A program made the translations under genes and the position numbers. From assembly GCF_011090185.1 (NCBI RefSeq), contig NZ_JAAFGS010000004.1:310001-374000 (forward strand): a stretch of DNA of 64,000 bases, written 5' to 3'. This stretch comes from Saccharibacillus alkalitolerans. GTDB taxonomy: Bacteria > Bacillota > Bacilli > Paenibacillales > Paenibacillaceae. This document shows, in pieces, positions 42,721 through 51,600 of this stretch (the stretch's first letter is position 1; every line of letters begins with the position of its first letter). The notes beneath the pieces are model-generated. The model saw only the letters and a list, made by a program, of their open reading frames with translations. It did no database searches and was not told the origin of the DNA.

Positions 42721-43842
42721 ATGACACAAGCTTCGAATACGGGACTCCGGCGGACGACGGCTCCTTTCCGCGCGGATCAGGTCGGCAGTCTGCTGCGGCC
42801 GGAGTCGATCAAGCAGGCTCGTCTGCAGTTGGCAGCCGGACAGATCGACGCGGCACAGCTCAAAGCGGTCGAAGACGAAGAGGTCAAACGCGCGGTCAAG
42901 CTGCAAAAAGAAACCGGCATGCAGGTCGTGACCGACGGCGAATTCCGCCGCGCCTGGTGGCACTTCGACTTCCTGGAGCATCTGGACGGCGTGGAAGGCT
43001 TCTCGCCGGAATCCGGCATCCAGTTCCACGGCGTGACGACCAAAGCCCATGCGGTCAAAATGACGGGCAAGATCGATTTTACGGATCATCCGATGCTGGG
43101 CCACTACCGCTATCTGCATTCGGTCGCGGACGGCGCGACGGCGAAAATGACCATTCCGAGCCCGAACATGCTGCAGTTCCGCGGCCGGAACGAATACCCG
43201 CTGTACGAAGACCACGAGGCGCTGCTGCACGACCTGAGCGCGGCTTACCGCAAAGCGATCCGGGCGTTTTACGAAGCGGGCTGCCGCTACCTCCAGCTCG
43301 ACGACACGTCGTGGTCGATCTTCTTCGCGGACAATATGCCGGAACCGTTCCGCGCCAAAGGCTTCACGATGCAGCAGCTGCAGGAATATTCCGTGCGCTC
43401 CATCAACGAGGCGATCAAGGACAAACCGGAAGACATGGTCATCACCATGCATATCTGCCGCGGCAACTTCCAGTCGACCTGGACCGCTTCCGGCGGTTAC
43501 GACGCCGCGTCGGAAGCGATCTTCCAGGGACTGAACCTGGACGGCCTGTTCCTGGAATTCGACGACGAACGTTCCGGTTCGTTCGAGCCGCTGCGCTACG
43601 TGAACCGCAAAGACCTGCAGGTCGTGCTCGGACTCGTCACGTCGAAATTCGGCGATCTGGAAGACAAGGACGCCGTCAAGCGCCGGATCGAGGAGGCTTC
43701 CCGCTATGTCTCCCTGGATCAGCTGTGCCTGAGCCCGCAGTGCGGCTTCGCCTCTACGGAAGAAGGCAACCTGCTCACCGAAGAACAGCAGTGGGAGAAG
43801 CTTCGCCACGTTGCGGAAATTGCCGAGGACGTCTGGAAGTAA
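42721..43842 (+). CDS. MetE C-terminal domain-like methyltransferase (YxjG/YxjH type)
   Basis: A 373-residue cobalamin-independent methionine synthase-like protein containing only the C-terminal barrel. DQVGSLLRPESIKQAR, VVTDGEFRRAWWHFDFLEH, LQLDDTSWS, MHICRGNF (zinc His/Cys) and LSPQCGFAST (second Cys) are the conserved blocks of the YxjG/YxjH group. These are thought to methylate homocysteine, with a donor that may not be polyglutamyl folate. ATG 42721 has GGAGA eight bases upstream; an upstream ATG would add seven residues. In Bacillus the homologues are under S-box control; here no S-box is visible. Confidence 0.92.
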   Translation: MTQASNTGLRRTTAPFRADQVGSLLRPESIKQARLQLAAGQIDAAQLKAVEDEEVKRAVKLQKETGMQVVTDGEFRRAWWHFDFLEHLDGVEGFSPESGIQFHGVTTKAHAVKMTGKIDFTDHPMLGHYRYLHSVADGATAKMTIPSPNMLQFRGRNEYPLYEDHEALLHDLSAAYRKAIRAFYEAGCRYLQLDDTSWSIFFADNMPEPFRAKGFTMQQLQEYSVRSINEAIKDKPEDMVITMHICRGNFQSTWTASGGYDAASEAIFQGLNLDGLFLEFDDERSGSFEPLRYVNRKDLQVVLGLVTSKFGDLEDKDAVKRRIEEASRYVSLDQLCLSPQCGFASTEEGNLLTEEQQWEKLRHVAEIAEDVWK

Positions 43843-43856
43843 GCTCCTTCGGCCTC

Positions 43857-43893
43857 AAGCCCCGGACGGCGGACGCCGTTCCGGGGCTTTTTT
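43857..43893 (+). terminator. terminator of the MetE-like gene
   Basis: AAGCCCCGG / CCGGGGCTT arms around a GC-rich loop, followed by TTTTTTCG. Confidence 0.9.
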
Positions 43894-43976
43894 CGTTTTT
43901 TTGGCATATGTCGATCATTTCAGAAAGTTTTCTTCAAAAAACACGTTTTCCATATTCATTTCGCTTTCTTTTTCAG

Positions 43977-44173
43977 GTACAATGTGGCAGGCAAGTATGC
44001 TGCGCGGGCGGGAGTCCGGCAGCATGCAAGTTCCGGGCAGCCGGAACGACAACGGAATATCCGGCCGGCGGATGTCCGCCATACCGGGCGCGAAAAGAAC
44101 GGGATGCCGCTCATACGCAGTCTCATCCCGTTCTTTTCGCGCCTTCGTTCGTTTTAACGCCGCGCCTGCGCGG
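43977..44173 (+). promoter_or_regulatory. structured leader of the acetate-transporter gene
   Basis: After a likely -10 element TACAAT (43977-43982) the leader holds a chain of hairpins: 43995-44003 with 44019-44027; TTCCGG-GCAG-CCGGAA (44031-44046); GGCGGA-TG-TCCGCC (44067-44080); a perfect 20-bp stem 44087-44106 with 44124-44143; and CCGCGC...GCGCGG (44160-44173). No known riboswitch class was recognised. Confidence 0.55.
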
Positions 44174-44234
44174 ACCGCAGAGCAAAACGGCCCGCAGGCC
44201 GATCTTAACCACAGTTGGAGGAATCGAAAGAATT

Positions 44235-44855
44235 ATGAACCATCCGTCCCCTACCCCCGTCAAAGTCGTGACCGCCGATCCCGGCGCCATCGGCTTGTTC
44301 GGTCTGGCCATCGTCACGCTCGTCGCTTCGTCGCAGAAGCTCGGTCTGACGGAAGGCCTCGGCTACGCCGCTTCCTGGGCCGTATTCCTGGGCGCGTTCG
44401 CCCAGCTCTTCGCCAGCATTCAGGACGCCAAGCACAACAATACGTTCGGCATGACCGCTTTCGGCGCTTACGCCTTCTTCTGGTTCGCCATGGCGACCAA
44501 CTGGCTGATGAAAATGGGCACGTTCGGTCCCGAACTTGCTTCGGCCGTCGACGGCAAGCAGCTCGGCTTCGCTTTTGCCGGTTATCTGGTCTTTACCCTG
44601 TTTATGACGATCGGGGCGATGGAGACCAATAAAGTGCTGTTCTTCATTTTCTGCCTGATCGACGTTCTGTTCCTCGGCCTGACGTTCGACGCGTTCGGCG
44701 CGCCGGAGTTCTTCCACGAACTGGCCGCTTACGCGGAGATGGGCATCGGCATTCTGTCGCTGTACGGCTGCGGCGCCAATGTGCTGAATGCGCATTTCGG
44801 CCGCGAGTTCGTGCCGATCGGCCGCGCTTTCGGCATTTTCAAGCCTCGCCCGTAA
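44235..44855 (+). CDS. GPR1/FUN34/YaaH (SatP) family acetate transporter
   Basis: A 206-residue inner-membrane protein with six helices. The family signature NPxPLGL-like start is seen as ADPGAIGLFGLAIVTLV, followed by GMTAFGAYAFFWFAM and FAGYLVFTLFMTIGAMETNKVLF. Relatives carry acetate or succinate with protons. GGAGG lies 13 bases before the ATG, slightly far. The gene sits behind an unusually structured leader and ends in its own terminator. No acetate enzyme is adjacent, so the substrate is inferred from the family only. Confidence 0.9.
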   Translation: MNHPSPTPVKVVTADPGAIGLFGLAIVTLVASSQKLGLTEGLGYAASWAVFLGAFAQLFASIQDAKHNNTFGMTAFGAYAFFWFAMATNWLMKMGTFGPELASAVDGKQLGFAFAGYLVFTLFMTIGAMETNKVLFFIFCLIDVLFLGLTFDAFGAPEFFHELAAYAEMGIGILSLYGCGANVLNAHFGREFVPIGRAFGIFKPRP

Positions 44856-44888
44856 AGCAAGCGGCGGCGTCCGAGACGCCCGCTTTCG

Positions 44889-44925
44889 AACATCCCGCCC
44901 GCGCCGGTCCGCGAGGCGGGATGTT
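44889..44925 (+). terminator. terminator of the acetate-transporter gene
   Basis: AACATCCCGCC / GGCGGGATGTT stem followed by a short T tract. Confidence 0.75.
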
Positions 44926-44961
44926 TGGCGTTCGGGCAATAGTCTCCGCCAAATAAAAAAC

Positions 44962-44990
44962 TTGATTTACTTACTAAATGTAACTATAAT
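44962..44990 (+). promoter_or_regulatory. sigma-A promoter of the FrnE-like gene
   Basis: TTGATT (44962-44967), 17-base spacer, TATAAT (44985-44990). Start expected near 44997. Confidence 0.85.
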
Positions 44991-45011
44991 AAGTTTAAGT
45001 AAGTAAAATCA
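44963..45011 (+). promoter_or_regulatory. inverted-repeat operator of the FrnE-like gene
   Basis: TGATTTACTTACT (44963-44975) over the -35 element and AGTAAGTAAAATCA (44998-45011) over the start site are inverted copies with one extra base. Between them lie TACT-AAAT-GTAA-CTA sequences that recall YodB/HxlR-type redox repressor sites. The regulator is not in the window. Confidence 0.6.
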
Positions 45012-45054
45012 TACCGTTTGCGCGCCGCGCAAGTCGGCCAAAGGAGTCCTTTTC

Positions 45055-45780
45055 ATGAAAATCGAAGTCTGGTCGGACTATGTCTGCCCGTTCTGTTATA
45101 TCGGCAAACGCCGCCTCGAACACGCGCTGGAGCGCTTCCCGAACAAAGATCAAGTCGAAGTCGTCTACAAGAGCTTCGAGCTCGATCCGAATTACCCGCG
45201 CGAAGCGGTCGGAGGCGACATTCACGATCTGCTCGCCGGCAAGTACGGCATGAGCCGCGAGCAGGCGATCGCTTCCAACCGCAGCGTCGGCGAGTCCGCG
45301 CGCAGCGTGGGCCTGGATTACGATTTCGACCGCATGCGCTATACGAATACGTTCGACGCGCACCGTCTCGCCCACTTCGCGGAGGAGAAAGGCCTTTCCC
45401 AGGCGCTGACCGAACGCCTGATGCAGGCCTACTTCACGGAAGGCGCCTTCCTGGGCGACTCCGAAGAGCTGGCGAAACTCGCCGCCGAAGCCGGTCTCGA
45501 CAAAGACGAAGCGCTCGGCGTGCTGAATTCCGGCGCTTACGGCGAAAATGTCCGCGCGGACGAGAACGAAGCGATGCAGCTCGGCGTTCGCGGCGTGCCG
45601 TTCTTCGTGCTGGACGGCAAGTTCGCCGTATCCGGCGCGCAGCCGGACGAAGTGTTCGACCAGGCGCTGCAGCGCGCGTGGGGAGAGCGTTCCCCGCTGA
45701 CCGTACTGGGCGCGGACACGTCCGATGCCGACGGATGCGCGGACGGTTCGTGCGCGGTGCCGCAGGCGAAGCCGGAATAA
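45055..45780 (+). CDS. DsbA family oxidoreductase, FrnE type
   Basis: A 241-residue cytoplasmic thioredoxin-fold protein. The active site is CPFC (Cys11 and Cys14) in WSDYVCPFCYIGKRRLE; the cis-proline loop is RGVPFF. A helical insertion occupies about residues 60-155. The C-terminal tail carries a second cysteine pair (GCADGSC), which in FrnE of Deinococcus takes part in disulfide exchange. There is no signal peptide. Its palindromic promoter operator suggests induction by thiol or electrophile stress (inference). Confidence 0.92.
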   Translation: MKIEVWSDYVCPFCYIGKRRLEHALERFPNKDQVEVVYKSFELDPNYPREAVGGDIHDLLAGKYGMSREQAIASNRSVGESARSVGLDYDFDRMRYTNTFDAHRLAHFAEEKGLSQALTERLMQAYFTEGAFLGDSEELAKLAAEAGLDKDEALGVLNSGAYGENVRADENEAMQLGVRGVPFFVLDGKFAVSGAQPDEVFDQALQRAWGERSPLTVLGADTSDADGCADGSCAVPQAKPE

Positions 45781-45864
45781 GGGCCTCTCTTCCGATCGGC
45801 GCGCTCCGGAATCGTCCCGACGGGCCGGACGGAAGCGAGCTCCGCGACAACGGCTCTTCATCGC

Positions 45865-45906
45865 AAAAAAAAGCTTTCCGGCCATTGGTCCGGAAAGCTT
45901 TTTTCT
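45865..45906. terminator. bidirectional terminator
   Basis: AAAAAAGCTTTCCGG / CCGGAAAGCTTTTTT between frnE-like (+) and the response regulator (-). Confidence 0.9.
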
Positions 45907-45932
45907 ATGCTTCGTTCATTGCCGCCGACGTC

Positions 45933-47099
45933 TCAAGCACGCGCTGCGCGGCCGTCGGCCTGCCCGTTCAGCCGCTCGTAAAGCTGCCTGGTGCGGAGGT
46001 CCGGTTCCGTGCCCAGTTCATCGTCCAGCCGGCGCGCGAACATCTCGTAGCACCGGCAGGCCGACTTCCGATCGCCCGCGCGTTCGTGGGCCAGCATCAG
46101 CTGTCGGCACACTTCTTCTTCGAACGGCTCCTCTTCCTGCAAAGCCGCAAGCAGAAAAATCGCGCCGCCCGGCCGGGCCGAATGCCGCTCTTCCTCCGCC
46201 AGCTCCAGCGTCAGCTTGAGGCGCAGGCGCTTCAGCTGTTCGGCGCGGGATTCCGCCCACGGATAATCATGCTGCTCGAGATAGCCTCCCCGATACAGCG
46301 ACAACAGCTGCCGGACTTGTTCTTCGCGGCCTTTCACCGCCCCGATCAGCCGCTCCCCTTCCCGACCGAAGCGTTCCGCATCGGTCTCCGCTCCGCCGCG
46401 CAGCAGACGGTAGCTCTCCTGCCGGTATTCCAGCCGCATCTCCGGCTTCCATTCCTTCAGAATTTTTCGGGTCTGATAGACGGAAGTATGCAGATGCGTC
46501 ACCGCTTTGTCTTCCGGCATATCGGGCCAGAGCAGATCCGTCAGCCCGCCGCGCGGCACCCACTGCTCTCCCCGATGCAGCAGATACGCGAACAGCTCCT
46601 GCGCTTTGGCGGTCCGCCATTTGACGGGGTGCACCGCTCCGGCGGCCGCGCCGTACAGTTCGAGCCGGCGCAGCGTGCAGATCTCGGGCGTTCGCGACCC
46701 GGCGGACGACGGCGGGGCGTACTCCCGCCCTTCGGGAGCCTTCGGCGCGGAGACGATCCGTCCGATCGCTTGTCCGAGCCGCGCGGCACCGACCGGCTTC
46801 AGCAGATAATCGATCGCCTGAAGGTCGAACGCCTCCACCGCGTAGTCGGAATAAGCCGTAACGAAAATAATCGCGACGCCGGGATGGTTCTGCTGAATAT
46901 ATTCGGCAGCCTCCAGTCCGTTCATTTCCGGCATTCCGATGTCCAAAAACACCGCATCGATCCGTTCCGTTCGCAGCAGCTCGATCCCTTCGCCCGCCGA
47001 CGTGCAGAGCAGGGCGGGATCCACGCGTCCGTCGGACCGAAGAAGGCGCTCCAGATGAATCAGCGCCGGTTTTTCGTCGTCGATCAGCATTGCCCGCAT
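45933..47099 (-). CDS. response regulator with SARP-type BTAD output domain
   Basis: A 388-residue transcription factor. Residues 1-120 are a receiver domain with phosphorylation site Asp53 (FLDIGMPEMNG) and the switch Lys in LLKPVG. Residues about 145-235 are an OmpR-like winged helix (KAQELFAYLLHRGEQWVPRGGLTDLLWPD), and about 255-385 a bacterial transcriptional activation domain with TPR-like helices (LAEEERHSARPGGAIFLLAALQEEEPFEEEVCRQLMLAHERAG). It is transcribed downstream of the double kinase and a receiver-only protein, overlapping the latter by 16 bases. It is the likely output of that pathway. Targets are unknown. Confidence 0.9.
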   Translation of the reverse strand: MRAMLIDDEKPALIHLERLLRSDGRVDPALLCTSAGEGIELLRTERIDAVFLDIGMPEMNGLEAAEYIQQNHPGVAIIFVTAYSDYAVEAFDLQAIDYLLKPVGAARLGQAIGRIVSAPKAPEGREYAPPSSAGSRTPEICTLRRLELYGAAAGAVHPVKWRTAKAQELFAYLLHRGEQWVPRGGLTDLLWPDMPEDKAVTHLHTSVYQTRKILKEWKPEMRLEYRQESYRLLRGGAETDAERFGREGERLIGAVKGREEQVRQLLSLYRGGYLEQHDYPWAESRAEQLKRLRLKLTLELAEEERHSARPGGAIFLLAALQEEEPFEEEVCRQLMLAHERAGDRKSACRCYEMFARRLDDELGTEPDLRTRQLYERLNGQADGRAARA

Positions 47100-47533
47100 C
47101 CGTCGTTTCCTCCGTCCTGTCTAAGATGACTGATGTCGGGAAGATCAAGCTTCCCGTTCCCCGAAAAGGAACCGCCGCAGAAAAGCTTCATACGTCCAAG
47201 CGTCCGTTCCAGCCTTTCCCGAAGCAGCGGTTTGATCAAGTAATCGAACGCTCCTTGTTCGAAAGCCTCGACCGCGTATTCCCGGCTCTCCGTTACATAG
47301 ACGACATGCAAGCGGGGCAGTTCCCGCTTCAACCGGTCCGAAGCCGCCAGGCCGGACAGAGAACCGAGATGCGTATCGACGAACAAAACGTCCGGCGCAA
47401 GGCGGATCGCTTCGTTCAGGCCGACCGAAGGATCGCTCGAGCTCCCGACCAATTTAACATAGGGATAACTGCCCAACAAGCCTGCCGTCCGCGCCAAAGC
47501 TTCCGGATCCCCGTCCAATACATAAATACGCAT
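47084..47533 (-). CDS. receiver-domain protein (single-domain response regulator)
   Basis: A 149-residue protein with one receiver domain (residues 1-115; Asp53 in FVDTHLGSLSG and Lys101 in DYLIKPLL) and a short Cys/Gly-rich tail ending DGGNDGCGQC. The acidic pair that normally binds Mg2+ is altered: it reads LDGD, with Gly8 between the two acids. GGAGG precedes its ATG and the gene overlaps the BTAD regulator by 16 bases. It may be a phosphate sink or shuttle between the kinases and the BTAD regulator (inference). Confidence 0.85.
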   Translation of the reverse strand: MRIYVLDGDPEALARTAGLLGSYPYVKLVGSSSDPSVGLNEAIRLAPDVLFVDTHLGSLSGLAASDRLKRELPRLHVVYVTESREYAVEAFEQGAFDYLIKPLLRERLERTLGRMKLFCGGSFSGNGKLDLPDISHLRQDGGNDGCGQC

Positions 47534-47628
47534 AATTCTTATCCCTCCCCGGGAACACCGCTGCCGATTGCAGGCGTTCTTCCCAGCATAACGGCAAGGA
47601 CTGAACCGTTTCTGAACCGAACGAGCCG

Positions 47629-50600
47629 TTAATGAAGAAGTTCGTTCTTGGGCAGATCGAATCCGATGGTCGTGCCTTTCCCCGCGCCGGGAGCCGGCTT
47701 CTCCAACTTCAGCGCGGCGCCGTGCAGCTCGGACAGCCGACGGTGAATGTTGCGCAGTCCGACCCCTCCCTCGCCGCCGGCCATAATTTTTTCGAATCGT
47801 TCCGCCTTCAAGCCGACTCCGTCGTCCGTTACCCGTACGGAGACGGCGGAACCGGCGTCCCGGATCTCCAATCGCACGGTCCCGCCTGCCGCTCGCTGCA
47901 TGACGCCGTGGCGCACGGCGTTCTCCACCAGCGGCTGAATGCTAAGCGGCGGCACGAAAACGCCGACCGGCTCGTCGGTTACGCACTCGAACGCCAGGCG
48001 GTCGTCGAAGCGCGCCTGTTCGAGCGCCATATAGGCGTGCACCAGTTCAAGCTCCTTTTGCAGCGGCACGAGCCGGTCGCGGTTGCGGAAGTCGAAGCTT
48101 CCCCGCAAATAGTGGCTCAGTTCGATCAGCAGGTCGATCGCCTTGTCGGGATCGGTCGTGCAGGCGGAAATAATGACGTTAAGCGCGTTGTACAGGAAAT
48201 GCGGCTTGATCTGCGCCTGCAGAAACGCCATTTCCGTACGAACCGCCTCCTCCGCGGAACGGCGCATGCCGATCAGCGTACCGACGCGCGCGCGCAGTTC
48301 GCCCGCGTCGACCGGCTTGCTCAAGAAATCGTTCGCTCCGGATTCGAATCCGGCCCGGATCTCTTCCGGGAGCCCCCGCGCGGTCAGCAGCAGAATCGGA
48401 AGCTGAGCCAGCGTATACCGCTCGCGCAGCTTCCGGCACAGCTCCGGCCCCGACATCCCGGGCATCATCCAATCCGTAACGACCAATTCCACTCCCTGTT
48501 TCCGCTCCAGAAAAGCCATCGCTTCAGCTCCTCCCGCCACCGCTTCCGCCTCGTAGCCCGCTGTAGACAGCAGATTCAGCAGAACGCGGCGGTTGACGGG
48601 ATCGTCGTCGACGATCAGGACGCGGCCCGCGTCGGCGGCGGGAGGGTTCGTCCCGGCCTCCGGCAGTTCGTCCGCGTTCGACGCCGCGCCCGTCCCGAGC
48701 GGGCTCTTCCCGGCGGGTTCCGGCACTGCGGGCGAAGCCGGCAGCGTAAAGAAGAATCGGGTGCCTTCTCCCGGCCGCGAATCCAGCCAGATCTTCCCCC
48801 CGCCCAGCTCCACCAACTGCCGGGTAATGCTGAGCCCCAGGCCCGCGCCTTCCATGCCGAGCGCCTCGTCCGCCCTTTCGAAAGGACGGAAAATTTCGGG
48901 CCATTGCTCCCGGTCGATGCCGATTCCGGTATCGAAGACTTCGACCGTCACCCAATCGTCGTCCGCGCAAGCGCGAATCCCGATCTCTCCCCGTTCCGTG
49001 TACTTCACCGAATTGCCGAGCAGATTATACAGAATCTGCCGCAGCCGATCTTCGTCCATGCGTACGCCCGGCAGATTGTCGGGATACTCCTGCACGATCC
49101 GGATCGGTTTGCTGTCCAGCGTATAAGAGACGACCTCGGCGACCGAACGGGCGATCGACGGCAGATGCAGCGTCTGCACGGCCAGCCGGAGGCGTCCTTC
49201 CTTCAATCTCGAAAAATCCAGAATATCTCCGACGAGCAGAGCCAAGCGCTGGCCCGTCGTCACGATCATGGCTAGGTTCTCCCGCTGCTTCTCGGAAGCG
49301 GGCCCGGCCGCCCCCTCCAGCATGGAACGGGCGATATTGATGATGCCGTGCAGCGGCGTACGGAGCTCATGCGACGTGTTGGCCATGAATTCGTCCTTAA
49401 GTCCGTCGAGCGTCATCAGCCGTTCCGACAACCGTTCCACATCCGTGAACGTGCGGACGAACCTGCGGACAAGCAGCACCGTCTGGGCAAACACGAATAA
49501 AACGAGCTCGTAAATCGCCAGCACGTCCGTATCGAATCGGGTCAGCAAATTGATCAGGCTGAGCAGGATGAACATCGAAATGCTCATCAGTCCGAGCGTG
49601 ACCAGATACAGATCTTCCGCGCTCTTTCTCAGCCACCGCACCATGATCCAGCTCGTATACGCCAAGCTCAGGAAGCCTGCCAAGAACAATACGCCCTCCA
49701 ACTTCGAAAAGACCGTCATCGGCAGCACCAGACCGAGAAACGCACCCGATCCGGCGAGGACTGCATAGCCGATCAGTACGCTCCTGCGAATAACGCCGAG
49801 TCTCAGCGCATTCATGTAAGCGATCAGGAAAAAGTAGAACAGGCTGGACGATACGGCCTGCATCTTAAGCATCGCCGCGTAAGGCATATGGGGCAGGAAG
49901 TAGTCGATCAGCTTCTCGCCATGCGTCAGCACGTGAACGGCGCCAAGCAGACAGAACACGCCCAAAAACAGCTGGGGCAGCTCCCGCTTGTGCAGCGCGT
50001 ACAGCAGCAGGAACAGCAGCCCCGGCAGCAGAAAGCCGAACAGCGCGAACAGATCCACGATCCAACCGCCCTGCTGCTCGTGCACGATGATTTTTTCCGG
50101 CCCGAACGCAATCGTGTCGACAATGCCGCCCGAAGCGTAGCTGAAATTGGACGCCTGCACGACCAGCACGGCCTTCGTTCCGCTCAAGCGCACAAAACCG
50201 GTATACGGCACGTTTTTCTGCACGTCGGCTCCGAGGTTCTGCGAGGGATTCCCGCTTGCTCCCACCTCCTCGCCGTTCAGATAGACCCGGCTTGCCATGC
50301 GGATATTCGCGATGCGCAGGCCGTAATCGCCGTTCGCTTCGCCGCCGAGGCCGATCTCGAGGCGATACGTTCCGTATCCGAGCGGCCCTTCCGGCATGGC
50401 GGAGTTCCAGGCTCCCGGTACGGCGGCGTTCAGACCCGAAGGGTCTTTTTCCGCGAGGTCTTCGGGATCGATCAGACGTCCCGGATAAAACGTCCATTCG
50501 CCGCCCAGCGGAGCCGCTCCCTTCCGCTCGTAGTCCCATCCGTCCAAATCGATCCTTCCGTTTTCGGCCCGGGGCATGTTCCGCTGCAGCACTCCGCTCT

Positions 50601-50700
50601 GCCACAATCCGGCAGCGGGCACGACCAGAATCAAGCAGGAAGCGAGCAGCAGAGCCAGCCATCTTTTCAACATACCATCGATCTCATTCCCGTCGGCCAT
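47629..50700 (-). CDS. 7TM hybrid sensor with two histidine kinase modules
   Basis: A 1023-residue membrane sensor. After a signal-like helix, residues about 40-190 form a 7TMR-DISM extracellular jelly-roll-like domain and about 200-415 seven helices. A HisKA/HATPase kinase follows (His444 in NTSHELRTPLHG; ATP-binding NSVKYTERGE, DTGIGI, GLGLSI), then a receiver (Asp743 in VTDWMMPGMSG) and a second, LytS-type kinase (His834 in AQIKPHFLYNALN, with its own HATPase ending GGVGLRNIHRRL). The first ATG has no strong ribosome site; ATG 50673 (MLKRWLALL) is an alternative. Both downstream regulators are probable partners. Confidence 0.9.
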   Translation of the reverse strand: MADGNEIDGMLKRWLALLLASCLILVVPAAGLWQSGVLQRNMPRAENGRIDLDGWDYERKGAAPLGGEWTFYPGRLIDPEDLAEKDPSGLNAAVPGAWNSAMPEGPLGYGTYRLEIGLGGEANGDYGLRIANIRMASRVYLNGEEVGASGNPSQNLGADVQKNVPYTGFVRLSGTKAVLVVQASNFSYASGGIVDTIAFGPEKIIVHEQQGGWIVDLFALFGFLLPGLLFLLLYALHKRELPQLFLGVFCLLGAVHVLTHGEKLIDYFLPHMPYAAMLKMQAVSSSLFYFFLIAYMNALRLGVIRRSVLIGYAVLAGSGAFLGLVLPMTVFSKLEGVLFLAGFLSLAYTSWIMVRWLRKSAEDLYLVTLGLMSISMFILLSLINLLTRFDTDVLAIYELVLFVFAQTVLLVRRFVRTFTDVERLSERLMTLDGLKDEFMANTSHELRTPLHGIINIARSMLEGAAGPASEKQRENLAMIVTTGQRLALLVGDILDFSRLKEGRLRLAVQTLHLPSIARSVAEVVSYTLDSKPIRIVQEYPDNLPGVRMDEDRLRQILYNLLGNSVKYTERGEIGIRACADDDWVTVEVFDTGIGIDREQWPEIFRPFERADEALGMEGAGLGLSITRQLVELGGGKIWLDSRPGEGTRFFFTLPASPAVPEPAGKSPLGTGAASNADELPEAGTNPPAADAGRVLIVDDDPVNRRVLLNLLSTAGYEAEAVAGGAEAMAFLERKQGVELVVTDWMMPGMSGPELCRKLRERYTLAQLPILLLTARGLPEEIRAGFESGANDFLSKPVDAGELRARVGTLIGMRRSAEEAVRTEMAFLQAQIKPHFLYNALNVIISACTTDPDKAIDLLIELSHYLRGSFDFRNRDRLVPLQKELELVHAYMALEQARFDDRLAFECVTDEPVGVFVPPLSIQPLVENAVRHGVMQRAAGGTVRLEIRDAGSAVSVRVTDDGVGLKAERFEKIMAGGEGGVGLRNIHRRLSELHGAALKLEKPAPGAGKGTTIGFDLPKNELLH

Positions 50701-50897
50701 GCTCGGGCAAAGGCCGTTATTTGCTTGCTAAGTTCTTTTTTCGGAGCATGCGGGCGCATGATGAAGGCCAAGCCCCGCTTTTCTCCAATAAAGTTCGCCG
50801 TTCCGGGAACGTTCGCCGAAATTCTCCGGACGCGATTGCGGCCGAAAAGGCGACCTGATACGCTAAAAAAAGGATTCGCACCGAAAAAGGAGGCCGC

Positions 50898-51479
50898 ATG
50901 AAAAAAAATCCAAAAAAAACGCAGATCGTCGAAGCGGCGGCCAGAACGATTGCGGACAAGGGCTACGAAAACGCCTCGATCAAAGAAATCGCGGCGGAAG
51001 CCGGACTGTCCGCGCCCGGGCTGATCCATTACTACTTCCGGACCAAAGAGGACATTTTGCTGGAGGTCGCCCGGCAGAGCCGCGAGCGCTACGGAAAAGA
51101 ATTCGGGGCAGCGGAAACGGACGGGCCGGCGGAGCGGATGTTCGGCAGCGGCGAATCGCCGGAGCGCGGCGCGGACGGCGGACACGATCCCGAATGGTAT
51201 AAGCTGCGCTATGAATTGTTTGCCCAAGGACTGCGCAGCGACGCGCTGGCCCAAGAAGTGGCGGACCTGCTCGAGATCGGACGCGGCGGCATTTCCGGCG
51301 TGCTGGATACGGCGCTGGCCGAGATCGGAGAGGAGGAGCGCGACGCCTTGTCCGCCATCCTGCTGGCCTGCTTCGACGGTCTGGCGCTGCAGAAGCTGCT
51401 TCAGCCCGGACTCGATTTAGAAAGAGCCTATGCCCTGCTTGAAGCGTTGATTCTGCATCGTTATCCGGCCGCCGAATGA
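50898..51479 (+). CDS. TetR family transcriptional regulator
   Basis: A 193-residue repressor-type regulator. The N-terminal helix-turn-helix is at about residues 8-53 (IVEAAARTIADKGYENASIKEIAAEAGLSAPGLIHYYFRTKEDIL), followed by a ligand-binding domain resembling BetI/PsrA-like members. AAGGAGG lies before ATG. It is divergent from the hybrid kinase, 197 bases away, but no operator could be assigned. A terminator follows and the next gene is convergent, so the target is not obvious. Confidence 0.9.
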   Translation: MKKNPKKTQIVEAAARTIADKGYENASIKEIAAEAGLSAPGLIHYYFRTKEDILLEVARQSRERYGKEFGAAETDGPAERMFGSGESPERGADGGHDPEWYKLRYELFAQGLRSDALAQEVADLLEIGRGGISGVLDTALAEIGEEERDALSAILLACFDGLALQKLLQPGLDLERAYALLEALILHRYPAAE

Positions 51480-51520
51480 CGAAATGCCGGAGTCTAAGCG
51501 GAATGTCGGGCTGCAGGCGC

Positions 51521-51558
51521 AAAAAAGAACGGAAGCATGCCGCGCTTCCGTTCTTTTT
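51521..51558. terminator. bidirectional terminator
   Basis: AAAAAAGAACGGAAGC / GCTTCCGTTCTTTTT between the TetR gene (+) and the DinB gene (-). Confidence 0.9.
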
Positions 51559-51600
51559 CGCTGCCCTGCCGCGGCTTACTCGCGTTCGGACGGCACAAGC

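Noticed and set aside
43811-44632. 273-codon frame overlapping the structured leader and transporter
   Set aside because: It runs out of frame through the conserved membrane protein and includes the hairpins; no ribosome site.
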